This document shows positions 1 to 9,347 of a stretch of 64,000 nt of DNA, piece by piece. This DNA is from Biostraticola tofi. GTDB taxonomy: Bacteria > Pseudomonadota > Gammaproteobacteria > Enterobacterales > Enterobacteriaceae. Under the pieces are notes generated by a model. It did no database searches. It worked only from the letters and a program-made list of their open reading frames with translations, and had not been told where the DNA came from. Numbering within the stretch: position 1 is the stretch's first letter; each line of letters starts with the position of its first letter. Where the stretch lies: assembly GCF_004343195.1 (NCBI RefSeq), contig NZ_SMCR01000003.1:434001-498000 (forward strand), read 5' to 3'. A program made the translations under genes and the position numbers.

Positions 1-998
1 GTGATCAACTGTTTGCGCGTATCCGCAGCCCCGTATTTATCCATGTCATAATTAATAAGTTTAAGATCGCTCATCTTCAGCGAATTGGGTGAGGTGTCGG
101 CCTGGGTATTGGTCAGGATTTGGTAAGATTGTCCCTTTTTCCATGACAGCTCCTGCGCCTCTTTGGATAAAGCCCAGTCAACAAACAACTTGGCATTATC
201 CAGGTTGCGTGCTCCTTTCAGGATACTGATGCCGCCCACTTCATAGCCTGAGCCTTCACAGGGTGAAATCAGTTTCAGCGGCGCGCCTTTTTCTTTTTCC
301 AGCGAGTAATCGTGCAGGAAGCCAATGCCGATGGCGGTTTCGCCTCTGGCAGCGTTACGGGCGGGAGCAATGCCCGACTTGGTGTATTGGGAGACGTTGG
401 CGTTCAGTTTTTTCAAGTAATCAAAGGCCGGTTCATCGCCCCACAGCTGGGCAAAGGTGGCCAAGGCGGTGTATGCGGTCCCGGAACTCTGCGGGTCGGC
501 TATCTGGATTTCCCCTTTATAGATGGGATCTGTCAAGTCCTTCCAGCATTTGGGTTCGGGCAGATTTTTTTCTTTCAGCCGATCGGTGTTAATACCAAAG
601 CCGAGAATGCCGACATACACCGCGGACGAGTAATTGCCCTTACGCTTGGCCGGATCTCGGAACTGCGGCATGATGTGCTCAAGATTGGCGGATACATAGG
701 GAATGAGCAAATCCATTTCACCGGCCTGGGATTGAGGATCCAATGTGCCGCCATACCAAACATCCGCCTGGGGGTTCCTTTTCTCTGCTTCAACTTTGGC
801 GAGGGTGCTGCCGGAGCCATTGCGGATAAAGGAGGTTTTGACGTCGTATTTCTCACCGAAGGCGCGGGTTTCTTCTTCGCAGAAGGTGTTGGTCGCGCTG
901 CAATAGACCACCAAACGGCCTTTTGCCAGGGCTCCCCCCGGTAAGGCGGAAGCCAGCAGTGTAGCGGCAACGGCAGTAGCAAGCAGGGTACATTTCAT
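1..998 (-). CDS. afuA: AfuA-type ABC transporter substrate-binding protein (partial, 3' end outside window)
   Basis: Periplasmic binding protein of the ferric-iron/sugar-phosphate (FbpA/AfuA) family. The start at 998 has a good ribosome site (AAGGACACC) and gives a clear signal peptide (MKCTLLATAVAATLLASA, cleavage near ALAKG). The mature part opens with the family pattern LVVYCSATN, followed by FIRNGSGSTLAKVEAEK, ADVWYGGTLDPQSQA and GEIQIADPQSSGTAYTALA. The gene runs off the left edge after about 332 codons, so only the extreme C-terminus is missing. It lies directly behind uhpC on the same strand with an 82-bp gap. AfuA proteins next to UhpABC systems are known to bind hexose phosphates rather than iron, so I infer a glucose-6-phosphate-type ligand. 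A ferric or aminoethylphosphonate binder is the alternative. The permease and ATPase genes would lie beyond the edge. Confidence 0.8.
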   Translation of the reverse strand, partial: MKCTLLATAVAATLLASALPGGALAKGRLVVYCSATNTFCEEETRAFGEKYDVKTSFIRNGSGSTLAKVEAEKRNPQADVWYGGTLDPQSQAGEMDLLIPYVSANLEHIMPQFRDPAKRKGNYSSAVYVGILGFGINTDRLKEKNLPEPKCWKDLTDPIYKGEIQIADPQSSGTAYTALATFAQLWGDEPAFDYLKKLNANVSQYTKSGIAPARNAARGETAIGIGFLHDYSLEKEKGAPLKLISPCEGSGYEVGGISILKGARNLDNAKLFVDWALSKEAQELSWKKGQSYQILTNTQADTSPNSLKMSDLKLINYDMDKYGAADTRKQLI

Positions 999-1080
999 GA
1001 TGGTGTCCTTATAGGGTTAAAACATCGATTGTCCGATGACTGACTACCTGACCGGCGCTCTGCACCGGAGAGCCAGACGC

Positions 1081-2400
1081 TCAATCGATGCTTTCCATAC
1101 TCGCCGATCGCTCTTTCTTATTGACGCTTGCCATCAGCAATGGCATCAGCAGCAAGCCTATACAGGCCGCCGCAGCCGTGAGCAGGGCGAAGAAACCGGG
1201 CCATCCGGCCTGCTGTATCCATTGTGCCAACGGCCAGCCGGCCAGGGCGGCACCCAGGTAAGCAAACAGGCCGAGAAAGCCGGTTACCGTGCCTGCTGCC
1301 TCTTTATGGGCATATTCGGTTGCCGCCAGTCCAACCAGCATCTGCGGGCCGAAAACAAAAAAACCAACGCTGAACAGACAAAGGGCCAACAGCGGACTGT
1401 GCTGCACCGGTGCCAGCCATAGCGCCGCTACGCTTAGGAACAATCCCAGGGCGAACAGCAAAATCATCGGCGCCCGCTGGCCACGAAACAGTAAATCCGA
1501 TCCCCAGCCGGCAAACAGCGCCCCCAGCAGTCCACCCAGTTCGAAAAGCAACATGGTGGCATTAGCGCCGAGCAGATGTCCGCCGCGGCTTTCCGACAGC
1601 CAGAGAATCCCCCAGTCGTTGATCGCGATACGAATCAGGTAGACCAGCACATATGACAGACCCAGCAGCCAGATGGCCCGATTCTGCAACACCGTCAGCC
1701 TGAACATGTTCCCCAGCGACATCCGTGGGCTCAACTGCTCCTGTCTTAATTCCAGCGGGTCGCGCCGCCAGCGTCCGACACTCGGCAGTCCCATTTCCTG
1801 CGGCGTTCCTGCCAAGGCGCGGCATAGCCAAAGTCCCATCGCTATGCCGATAACGCCCGGTACCATCATTGCCGCCTGCCACCCCCACAGGGTGGCAACC
1901 CAGCCGGACAGCAGCGGCATGGCCGCACCGCCGATATTGATGGAGGTATTCCAGCCGCCCCACCACAGGCCGCGCTCATTGCGTGAATACCAATGGGTCA
2001 GCAGCCTGGCGCAAGGCGGCCAGCCCCAGCCCTGAAAGAACCCGTTGAGCGTCCAGATAAGCAGCAACAAGCCCAGCGAATCAAACAATGTAAACAGCAG
2101 ATTCAGTAAGCCGGTCATCAGTAGGCCGACGCCCATAAACCACCGGGCGCCGATAACATCCTGCACCATGCCTGATACAAATTTCGAACCGCCATAGGCC
2201 AGGTAGAACAGCGTCACCATCAAGCCGATATCGCTTTTATCCAGCCCAAGTTCCGCCTGCATCACCGGCATGGCGTAGGTCAAGCTGCGCCGGGTCAGAT
2301 AGAAGGCGGCATAACCGACCGCCATCGATATCAGCAGACGTATGCGCCAGTAGCGGAACTGCTGCCCAATGGTTTGTCTACCGGATGATGTCAGCGGCAT
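1081..2400 (-). CDS. uhpC: UhpC-like MFS sugar-phosphate sensor/transporter
   Basis: Membrane protein of 439 residues in the organophosphate:Pi antiporter branch of the major facilitator superfamily. In enterobacteria UhpC senses external glucose-6-phosphate and activates the kinase UhpB. The N-terminus reads YWRIRLLISMAVGYAAFYLTRRSL, the usual opening of UhpC/UhpT/GlpT proteins, and twelve hydrophobic segments can be counted. The ATG at 2400 is preferred over an upstream in-frame codon at 2454 because GGAGACTGACC precedes it and the N-terminus then matches the family. It follows uhpB after 70 bp. No uhpT gene is present in the window, so it may act purely as receptor for control of the adjacent AfuA-type importer, or it may also transport. 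Confidence 0.85.
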   Translation of the reverse strand: MPLTSSGRQTIGQQFRYWRIRLLISMAVGYAAFYLTRRSLTYAMPVMQAELGLDKSDIGLMVTLFYLAYGGSKFVSGMVQDVIGARWFMGVGLLMTGLLNLLFTLFDSLGLLLLIWTLNGFFQGWGWPPCARLLTHWYSRNERGLWWGGWNTSINIGGAAMPLLSGWVATLWGWQAAMMVPGVIGIAMGLWLCRALAGTPQEMGLPSVGRWRRDPLELRQEQLSPRMSLGNMFRLTVLQNRAIWLLGLSYVLVYLIRIAINDWGILWLSESRGGHLLGANATMLLFELGGLLGALFAGWGSDLLFRGQRAPMILLFALGLFLSVAALWLAPVQHSPLLALCLFSVGFFVFGPQMLVGLAATEYAHKEAAGTVTGFLGLFAYLGAALAGWPLAQWIQQAGWPGFFALLTAAAACIGLLLMPLLMASVNKKERSASMESID

Positions 2401-2469
2401 GGTCAGTCTCCGATAAGTGAGGCGAGTGTAGCCATGAAAGGCAGGGCAGGGCATGAGAGCGGGTCGTAG

Positions 2470-4032
2470 TCACCTAGGAAAAAGTCCTGGATCAGCGGTA
2501 ATTTGTTCTAAATGTGTGGGCAGCTTAACAGTTATCCGGGTACCCGGACGGCGGCTAAGGGTCCATTCCCCCCCCAGCGCCTGCACCCGTTCACCAATAC
2601 CTCGCAGTCCAAAGCCGGAAGAGAGGTCGTCGGGCAGGCCGATACCGTCATCGCTGACCATCAGAATGATCATTTGCTGTTCCTGACTGAGGGAGACCCG
2701 AATGCACTGGGCATCGGCATGTTTGTTGATGTTATTGAGCAATTCCTGCACCAGCCGGTAGAGCGTATATATCAGCGTGTCATCAGTCGGGCAGGGCGAC
2801 AGCCTGAAATCAAGCCGGAAATCGATCTGCTGTTCGGCAAAGGCGAATTCATCAGCCAGGTGGCGGAGCGCATTTTCCAGTGACATTTCATCAAGCACCG
2901 GTGGCCGCAGCTGGCGCAGCAACTGACGGGTAGTCTGATGAATACGCTGGGATAACTGGCCGATTTGCCTGGCCGCCAACTGGACGGATTCTGTTTGGCG
3001 GCCGCGGTCCAGCAGCATCGCCTGAATCTGGATAGCCGTGATGTTTTGGCCGATTTCATCATGCAACTCCCGAGCGATGGTTTTACGAATGGCCTCTTCG
3101 GTGTGCACCTGACGCTTTAGCAGCAGGCGCCGGTTATGCAGCTCCAGCTCCAGCCGCTGGCGATAGCGTTGCAGATGATCAGCCAACTGTTGCTGACGAC
3201 TGACGGCAATACCCAGACCGATACCGAGCAGCGCCTGGGTGGAGATAAACAGTTCCAGTTCGGTCAGGTCATTAAAAGCCCCGCCCCACTGCCGAGTTAC
3301 CGCAATGATCAAACTGCCGACCAATGCCGCCAGCACCCCGCCTTGCCAGCCAAAGGCGTAGGCCATCGCGACATTAGGCAGGAACATCAGCAGCAGCAGC
3401 AGCCGTTCCAGGACGGGAGAAAGCATCATCTGGATGCCGACGGCAATGGCAAAAAAAAGGGAACACCAGATCAGCAGTGACGTCCGCAGGGGCGGGTCCG
3501 GTATAGCCTGAGCCAGCAGGCTTTGCAGATGCTGCTGTTTAAGGTACTCATAGATAAGGTAGATAAAAGGCGCCAGCAGGACCCCGCCGGTAAAGGTCGC
3601 CAGAAAGGTCTGATAGGCAGGGGCGGACAGCCACAGTCCGGGCACCAGGGTCTGCAGCACACTGTTCAATGTAACGGCGGCCAGCAGCACCAGCAGGCGT
3701 TGCCAGTAGAGCGTGACCCGATGCCAGTGTCGCTGTACCAGCCAGGCTATCGCCAGGCTTAGCCAGGGTGACAGCAGCAATATCTCGCCGTTACCGGTAA
3801 AACCGGTCGCCAGCAGCCAGCAGAGCAATGCGCTTTCGACCATCAGCATTGCCGGCCAGTAACGACGGGACAGCAAAATCATCAATGCCATCCGCAATCC
3901 CTGGGGCAATAGCAGCACCGCCTGCTGGCCCTGCTGATTCAGGTAGAAACTTATCACCCATAATGAGAGCCAGCACAGGCTGTAGAACATCGCCAGGAAC
4001 AGCGTCAGGGCGCTGTGTCGTTTGGGGCGCAT
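2470..4032 (-). CDS. uhpB: UhpB-like membrane sensor histidine kinase
   Basis: Sensor kinase of 520 residues. The first ~280 residues form a multi-pass MASE1-type membrane region, with hydrophobic helices separated by short charged loops. The HisKA_3 dimerisation/phosphoacceptor box follows (TIARELHDEIGQNI, the histidine being the phosphorylation site). The C-terminal ATPase domain has an N box (VQELLNNINKHADA), a G1 box (VSDDGIGL) and a G2 box (GFGLRGIGERVQALGG). UhpB phosphorylates UhpA when UhpC detects sugar phosphate. The start at 4032 lies four bases after the uhpA stop, so the two genes are translationally close. All catalytic motifs appear intact. Confidence 0.9.
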   Translation of the reverse strand: MRPKRHSALTLFLAMFYSLCWLSLWVISFYLNQQGQQAVLLLPQGLRMALMILLSRRYWPAMLMVESALLCWLLATGFTGNGEILLLSPWLSLAIAWLVQRHWHRVTLYWQRLLVLLAAVTLNSVLQTLVPGLWLSAPAYQTFLATFTGGVLLAPFIYLIYEYLKQQHLQSLLAQAIPDPPLRTSLLIWCSLFFAIAVGIQMMLSPVLERLLLLLMFLPNVAMAYAFGWQGGVLAALVGSLIIAVTRQWGGAFNDLTELELFISTQALLGIGLGIAVSRQQQLADHLQRYRQRLELELHNRRLLLKRQVHTEEAIRKTIARELHDEIGQNITAIQIQAMLLDRGRQTESVQLAARQIGQLSQRIHQTTRQLLRQLRPPVLDEMSLENALRHLADEFAFAEQQIDFRLDFRLSPCPTDDTLIYTLYRLVQELLNNINKHADAQCIRVSLSQEQQMIILMVSDDGIGLPDDLSSGFGLRGIGERVQALGGEWTLSRRPGTRITVKLPTHLEQITADPGLFPR

Positions 4033-4036
4033 CGCT

Positions 4037-4666
4037 TCAGCTTCCGGCGATCAGTTGATGATGCAGGGCAAAATGCACCAGCTCCACCGTGGTTTCGCAC
4101 TGCAGTTTACCCAGCACATTGGCGCGATGGACATGGACAGTTTTATGGCTGAGCGCCAACCGCTCGGCAATGGTTCTCACGCTGATACCCGACACCAGCA
4201 GATTGAAGACTTCCCGCTCCCGAGGCGTCAGGCTTTGCAGCACCGGGGGCGTTTGCTGGATGCGACGCAGCGCCAGCAGCGCATCAGCACACAGGTACTT
4301 GCCGCCGGCATGCACCGTTCTGACCGCCTGGACCAGCTCTTCCGGCCCGCAGCGTTTGGTCAGGTAACCACTGGCGCCGGCATCCAGGGCACTTTGTACA
4401 AAGGCGGTAGAATCATAAATACTGAGGATAATCGCCCGGAATGACGGGCGGTGTTTTCGCAGACGAGCCAGCAGGCTGAGCCCGCTTTCGTCCGGCATGG
4501 CGATATCCATTATGGCTACATCGATATGCAGCGTCAGCAATGCTGACCAGGCTGAGGCGGCTGAAGCATACTGGCCGGCAATCGTCATATCCTGTTCCAG
4601 AGACAGCAACTGGGCGAAACCAGAGCGAACCACTATATGGTCATCAACAAGGGCAATATTAATCAT
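4037..4666 (-). CDS. uhpA: UhpA-like NarL/LuxR-family response regulator
   Basis: Response regulator of about 209 residues. The receiver domain starts MINIALVDDHIVVRSGFAQLL, carries the phosphorylatable aspartate in DVAIMDIAMPDESG, and ends near residue 120 with the conserved lysine in GYLTKRCGPEE. The LuxR-type helix-turn-helix is LTPREREVFNLLVSGISVRTIAE followed by LSHKTVHVHRANVLGKL. I chose the ATG at 4666 because it matches the UhpA N-terminus; a GTG at 4693 would add nine residues (MKNPPCSLK) and cannot be excluded, since neither start has a strong ribosome site. It is first in the uhpA-uhpB-uhpC-afuA run and is divergent from the D-amino-acid transaminase gene. It presumably activates the sugar-phosphate uptake genes. 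Confidence 0.9.
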   Translation of the reverse strand: MINIALVDDHIVVRSGFAQLLSLEQDMTIAGQYASAASAWSALLTLHIDVAIMDIAMPDESGLSLLARLRKHRPSFRAIILSIYDSTAFVQSALDAGASGYLTKRCGPEELVQAVRTVHAGGKYLCADALLALRRIQQTPPVLQSLTPREREVFNLLVSGISVRTIAERLALSHKTVHVHRANVLGKLQCETTVELVHFALHHQLIAGS

Positions 4667-4898
4667 TTTCAGGCTGCAAGGAGGATTTTTCACGCATCAT
4701 GCTTACAGATAGGTCGTTAAGCAAATATAGACCTGGAAAATGATAATCAGCTTGCAAAATTAACCGGTAAAACGGTTGAATAATCGTTTTATGCAATAGT
4801 GATTCCGTCAGGCGATAATGCTGATGGTGGGCGCTGGACTCATTGACGGATGCGGCGTTATCCTGAGCGCAATTGAGGTCATATTTAAAGGAAATTAC

Positions 4899-5774
4899 AT
4901 GTCGCGCACGGTGTATGTCAACGGCAGTTATGTCGCAGAGCAGGATGCGAAAATATCCATATTCGATCGGGGATTTCTGTTCGGCGATGCGATCTATGAA
5001 GTCACCGCCGTGCTGAACGGCAGGTTGGTGGATAATCCGGGGCATCTGGCGCGGCTTGAGCGTTCATGCGGCGAATTGGGACTGGTACTGCCCATTCGGC
5101 AGGATCAACTGGTCGCTATCCAGCATAAGCTTATCGATATCAACCAACTGCAGGAAGGGTCAGTGTATATTCAGCTTTCCAGGGGGACTGACGGCGATCG
5201 AGATTTTCATTTTCCCCAACCTTCGGTACAGGCCACGCTGGTGGTGTTTACCCAGGCGCGTAAGCTGGTGGACAATTCGCAGGCGCGTAATGGAATCAGG
5301 GTCGTTACGCTGGACGATATCCGCTGGCAGCGCAGGGATATTAAAGTGGTTGCGCTGCTGGCCGCCTGCCTCGCCAAGCAGCAGGCGCAGAGCCTGGGCG
5401 CAGATGATGCTTTCCTGGTCGCCGAAGACGGCACCATTACCGAAGGCAGTTCCTGCAATGCGTTCATTATCGATAAACAGGGGCATATCATTACTCGTCC
5501 GCTGGGACGGGACCTGCTGCACGGCATTACCCGCCGGGCACTGCTGGAACTGGCCGACCAGCAGGGAATAGTCCTTGAAGAGCGTCCTTTCACCCGCGAA
5601 GAAGCCTATCAGGCCGCAGAAGCATTTATCACCTCGGCCACGTCATTTGTCTGGCCGGTGACCCATATTGATGGTCACCGGCTGGGCGACGGCGCGCCAG
5701 GCCCGATGACCCGTCGCCTGCAGCAGCTTTACCATGCCGTTGCTGCAGGCGCGGCTGAACCGCCGCCAAGCTGA
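4899..5774 (+). CDS. dat: D-amino-acid transaminase (fold-type IV PLP enzyme)
   Basis: Cytosolic PLP enzyme of 291 residues, close to the ~285 typical of D-alanine transaminase. It exchanges amino groups between D-amino acids and 2-oxoacids, supplying D-glutamate or D-alanine. The N-terminus MSRTVYVNGSYV and ISIFDRGFLFGDAIYEV are the class IV signature. The Schiff-base lysine lies in RWQRRDIKVVALL, and the PLP-binding segment is ITEGSSCNAFII. The ATG at 4899 follows AAAGGAAATTAC. An in-frame upstream codon at 4818 would add an unconserved extension. It stands alone, divergent from uhpA and convergent with amiA. Branched-chain aminotransferases share the fold, but length and motifs favour Dat. 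Confidence 0.88.
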   Translation: MSRTVYVNGSYVAEQDAKISIFDRGFLFGDAIYEVTAVLNGRLVDNPGHLARLERSCGELGLVLPIRQDQLVAIQHKLIDINQLQEGSVYIQLSRGTDGDRDFHFPQPSVQATLVVFTQARKLVDNSQARNGIRVVTLDDIRWQRRDIKVVALLAACLAKQQAQSLGADDAFLVAEDGTITEGSSCNAFIIDKQGHIITRPLGRDLLHGITRRALLELADQQGIVLEERPFTREEAYQAAEAFITSATSFVWPVTHIDGHRLGDGAPGPMTRRLQQLYHAVAAGAAEPPPS

Positions 5775-5934
5775 ATAGCTCTGGTAACGCAGGTGCTGGG
5801 TAATTGCCTGCAACAGATGCCGCCCCTGCCGCGGCGGCTACTCCATCTGTTGTTAATCGGGATGAGGTTCTGGCTGAACCCGACACCAAGGACGTCCAGG
5901 AACAACTACCTCCTGTCCTGCGACCTTTTACACC

Positions 5935-6801
5935 CTAGCGATGTCGGGTCGCCGGCTGGGCATCATAGAAACTGACGATACTGGCAGCAATGGCGGAGGC
6001 GATTTTATCTCTGAAAGCATTGCTGCCGAGCAGCCGTTCTTCTGCCGGGTTGGTGATAAAAGAGGTCTCCACCAGCACCGAAGGGATCGACGGGGACTTG
6101 AGCACCGCAAAGGCAGCCTGTTCAGTATGCTGGCTATGCAGCGTGTGCACTGGGCGGATATGATTCAGGATATGCTTACCCAGAATCAGGCTGTTGTTGA
6201 TGGTATCGGTCTGCACCAGATCGAACAGCGCGGTTTTCAGATAATCGTCAGTGGTCGGGGTTTTGATGCCGCCCAGCCGGTCAACCGCGTTTTCCTTCTG
6301 CGACAGGTAGCGCGCCATGGCGCTGCTGGCGCCCCGATTGGACAGGGCGAATACCGATGCGCCATGGGCGGCAGAATCGGTAAATCCATCGGCATGAATC
6401 GACATAAACAGGTCGGCGCCGTGCTGGTGCGCAATCTCCACCCGCTGGGCCAGCGGGATGAAGTGATCGCTCTCACGGGTCAATCGGACATCATAACCGG
6501 CCAACCCGTTTAATTTAGCGCGTAAATGGTTGGCGATTTCCAGCACGATATGTTTTTCTTCCGCTCCGCCATGGCCGATAGCACCGGAATCAATACCGCC
6601 GTGACCGGGGTCCAGCATGATGATTTTTTTGCCGCCGGCAGGTTTGGCAACTGATCGGGCGGTTTTTCGCGGCAGTAATCGGGATGCGGTCTGTTCAGCA
6701 TGGGCAAAAACCGGCGGCAGTCCGGCAAGGGCCGCCGCCAGGCCGGTCAGTAATAGCTGGCGCCGACGCAGGGAAGAAGGGTGACGGCCATTGTTTTTCA
6801 T
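5935..6801 (-). CDS. amiA: N-acetylmuramoyl-L-alanine amidase AmiA (Tat-exported)
   Basis: Periplasmic zinc amidase of 288 residues (E. coli AmiA 289). It cuts the amide bond between MurNAc and the stem peptide to separate daughter cells. A twin-arginine signal is visible (LRRRQLLLTGLAAALAGL, cleavage near AHAEQ). The Amidase_3 domain runs from about residue 58 to 282, with zinc ligands in MLDPGHGGIDSGAIG (His), AEEKHIVLEIA (Glu) and FMSIHADGF (His), and the catalytic glutamate in VLVETSFITNPAEE. Conserved ALSNRGASSAMA and FDLVQTDTINNS segments agree with AmiA rather than AmiC, which has an AMIN domain. The gene is monocistronic. Confidence 0.93.
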   Translation of the reverse strand: MKNNGRHPSSLRRRQLLLTGLAAALAGLPPVFAHAEQTASRLLPRKTARSVAKPAGGKKIIMLDPGHGGIDSGAIGHGGAEEKHIVLEIANHLRAKLNGLAGYDVRLTRESDHFIPLAQRVEIAHQHGADLFMSIHADGFTDSAAHGASVFALSNRGASSAMARYLSQKENAVDRLGGIKTPTTDDYLKTALFDLVQTDTINNSLILGKHILNHIRPVHTLHSQHTEQAAFAVLKSPSIPSVLVETSFITNPAEERLLGSNAFRDKIASAIAASIVSFYDAQPATRHR

Positions 6802-7165
6802 AAGTAGGTGCCCGGAAATCCCTATAAGGATAGTCGTGCGATGTTATAACACTTTGATGCATACAAATGTGTCTAACCTTAAGCTTATCTTTCTTGGGCT
6901 ATCTATCTACCCGCCAGCGGATAACCCCCCCCAAAGGGATGGCCGGTCTTAACATATCGAGCGGCATACCGGTTCGCAAGCGCCTTGCCTTAGCCCGCCG
7001 CTTCAGCTTTTGGCGGCAATCGGCCATTGACTGAGGGTGATGCCCGGGCATCGGCGCTGTCGCCGAAATCCTGCAGCACCGCCGCCAGGCTGGCCAGCGG
7101 AATTATCTTTGCCCAGGTCAGGATTGCGGAAATGTTTGAGCCGGCGCGGCCAATACAGTCAGCCG
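6802..7165. other. intergenic region between amiA and the MATE gene
   Basis: 364 bp without a supportable gene. The right part (about 6950-7165) is GC-rich and contains only short open frames with no family resemblance. An amiA promoter presumably lies in the AT-rich stretch at 6830-6900. No clear terminator for the MATE gene was seen. Confidence 0.5.
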
Positions 7166-8641
7166 TCACAACCGGCTGCGGTCCTGGGTAAGCGTCGCAG
7201 AGACATTTTTTGCCTTGGCCGGCCGCGGGTATTTATGCAGCCAACGGCCACTGACCATACGCCAGTAAAAAAACGCGCCGCGTACAATCCAGTCCAGGAA
7301 CATCCCCAGCCAGATACCCACCACACCCATGCCCAACATGATGCCAAGCGCATACCCTGCCAGGATACGGCAGCCCCACATGCCCAGCAGCGAAATCCAC
7401 ATGGTAAATCTGGCATCCCGGGCACCTTTCAGGCCAGCGGGCAGGACCCATGAGGCTGCCCAGAACGGCATAAAGGCGGCGTTGAGCCAGACCAGTATTT
7501 TCACGACATCTATGACATCAGGTTCATTGGTATAGAAAGCGGCCAGCAGACCGGCAAACGGTGCACTGACTAATGCCAATGCGCATAATCCCAGTGTGGA
7601 TAACCAGAATATATGTGTCAGTTGCCGTTCAGCCTGTCCTATCTGTCCTTTGCCAAGACGAGTACCGATAATAATGGTGGACGCCGAACCCAGGGCATTA
7701 CCGGGAAGGTTGATTAAAGACACGATAGAGAAAGCAATAAAATTGCCGGCGATGACATTGGTGCCCATGCCGGCGACAAATACCTGAGTCAGCAATTTAC
7801 CGCCATTAAACAGCACAGATTCGATACTGGCGGGCAATCCAATACCCAGTACCTCTTTGAGGATGCCCAGATCCAGACGGCCGAAATAACTTTTAAGTGA
7901 AATCTTCAGCGCCGGGTTAAATCCCACCATCAGGACGACGATGACGATGGCCGCGCCGATATAGCGCGAAATCGTCATGCCGAGGCCAGCACCGATAAAG
8001 CCGAGTCCTCCCCAGGAGAAACAGCCATATATCAATACGCTGCTGAGCATGATGTTGAGGATATTCATACCGCCATTAATGATCATCGGAATTTTGGTAT
8101 TTCCCGCCCCTCGCAAAGCGCCGCTGCCGATAAGAACAATGGCGGCGGCCGGATAGCTCCAGGCGGTAATGCGCAGATAGGTCAGCGCCAGGCTTTTGAC
8201 TTGCGGGTCGGCGCTGCCGGCAATGACATCGATAATACCCTGACCAGAAAATTCGATACCGACCGCCAGCAAAACAGCAATCAGGGTCATCAGCGTCAGC
8301 GATTGGCGGGTGGCCGCCCGAGCCCGTTTCGGGTTGCGCTTGCCCAGGCTGAATGCCACCACTACCGTGGTGCCAAGATCAACAGCGGCGAAAAAGGCAA
8401 TGACCACCATGCTGAAACTTTCCGCCAGACCGACGGCTGCCATTGCCTCCTTGCCCAGCCAACTGACCAGAAAGGTGCTCAATACGCCCATCAGCAGCAC
8501 ACACATATTCTCAAAGAAAATGGGTACCGCTAACGGCGTGATTTCACGCCAAAACAGCACGCGATAGGAACGACGTTTGGGATACCACTTGGTTCGCTGT
8601 ATCAGGTGGGACACTGAACTTCTGATGTTATGCAAGATCAT
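7166..8641 (-). CDS. MATE-family multidrug/Na+ antiporter (EmmdR/YeeO-like)
   Basis: Inner-membrane efflux protein of about 491 residues with the two six-helix MatE repeats expected of the family. Repeat 1 starts at ITPLAVPIFFENMCVLLMG and repeat 2 at VLGIGLPASIESVLFNGGK. Family features include VSWLGKEAMAAVGLAESF and GALRGAGNTKIPM. Proteins of this type export cationic drugs or flavins using Na+ or H+ gradients; the substrate here is unknown. The ATG at 8641 is used; a GTG at 8650 would add three residues and neither has an obvious ribosome site. The gene stands alone, followed by a weakly structured spacer. Confidence 0.85.
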   Translation of the reverse strand: MILHNIRSSVSHLIQRTKWYPKRRSYRVLFWREITPLAVPIFFENMCVLLMGVLSTFLVSWLGKEAMAAVGLAESFSMVVIAFFAAVDLGTTVVVAFSLGKRNPKRARAATRQSLTLMTLIAVLLAVGIEFSGQGIIDVIAGSADPQVKSLALTYLRITAWSYPAAAIVLIGSGALRGAGNTKIPMIINGGMNILNIMLSSVLIYGCFSWGGLGFIGAGLGMTISRYIGAAIVIVVLMVGFNPALKISLKSYFGRLDLGILKEVLGIGLPASIESVLFNGGKLLTQVFVAGMGTNVIAGNFIAFSIVSLINLPGNALGSASTIIIGTRLGKGQIGQAERQLTHIFWLSTLGLCALALVSAPFAGLLAAFYTNEPDVIDVVKILVWLNAAFMPFWAASWVLPAGLKGARDARFTMWISLLGMWGCRILAGYALGIMLGMGVVGIWLGMFLDWIVRGAFFYWRMVSGRWLHKYPRPAKAKNVSATLTQDRSRL

Positions 8642-8839
8642 TTCAGCCACTGAGGGGATTAAGAATCGCTCTAACTATGATCATGGTAAATGTAACGCCA
8701 TTATGCAAAGTCTTTTTAAGGAATTGGGGTGATAAACAAGCGGATATTTCTGCTGCGGGTACTGAGCTAACCGTTTTTCCGTTTTAGTCCCGCCAAAATA
8801 CCCTTATACGATGGTCGGCGATCCTCGGCACTGTCTGCG

Positions 8840-8900
8840 ACAGTGACTGACGATGATGTCTACCGCTACCGATAATCATTTCTACAGTGACTGACGATGA
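8840..8900. repeat. 17-bp perfect direct repeat
   Basis: The sequence ACAGTGACTGACGATGA occurs at 8840-8856 and again at 8884-8900, 44 bp apart. Part of it recurs as CGTCACTGATGATG just downstream. Function unknown; a protein-binding site or a duplication relic are both possible. Confidence 0.7.
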
Positions 8901-9287
8901 CTGTGAACGTCACTGATGATGTTTTGGATCACAGCCGTTACGTCGACAACCACCGTATTGCCAGCCACAGGGACTGAAAAGGCGTTCAATAGTCGATAAT
9001 GATGTTATTAACTGAATCTCACCAGGCTGTGGTAAAGAATTAGCCTTTCTACACCTTCGCAGACAGCGTCATATTCGAGGTTATTGACTGCCATTATGCT
9101 CGAGGTTAATGGCTAGCATTTTTACCAGGCCACTGCGCTCCCCTACGGGCCTGAAAATAACGATGAAAGCAGGGTAAAATATATCCCATACTTATTACAT
9201 GGAATATATTTTCAGGTTTTTTTATAAATAAAATGTAATTTTTTAATGCAAACGTAGTATATTCCATTCCCACGTTAATCGCAGTTT

Positions 9288-9347
9288 AGTGCTATTTTTT
9301 ATAGGGTTATTCTCTGCGTAACCCCTCATTAAAATAGCGCTTTTTTT
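9288..9347 (+). terminator. terminator-like hairpin in the leader of the TonB receptor gene
   Basis: AGTGCTATTTT (9288-9298) can pair with AAAATAGCGCT (9331-9341), and an inner GGGTTA pairs with TAACCC. The 3' arm runs straight into seven Ts. This is a rho-independent terminator in the plus orientation, yet no plus-strand gene precedes it, and the next gene starts 180 bp downstream. It may end a small RNA or act as an attenuator. Confidence 0.6.

Noticed and set aside
312-944. 210-codon plus-strand open frame
   Set aside because: It is antisense to the AfuA-like gene, whose signal peptide and family motifs are clear. The frame has no family resemblance.
1-998. Ferric-iron transporter binding protein
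   Set aside because: The fold family includes iron binders, but the position behind uhpC favours sugar phosphate. It is kept as an alternative in the feature entry.
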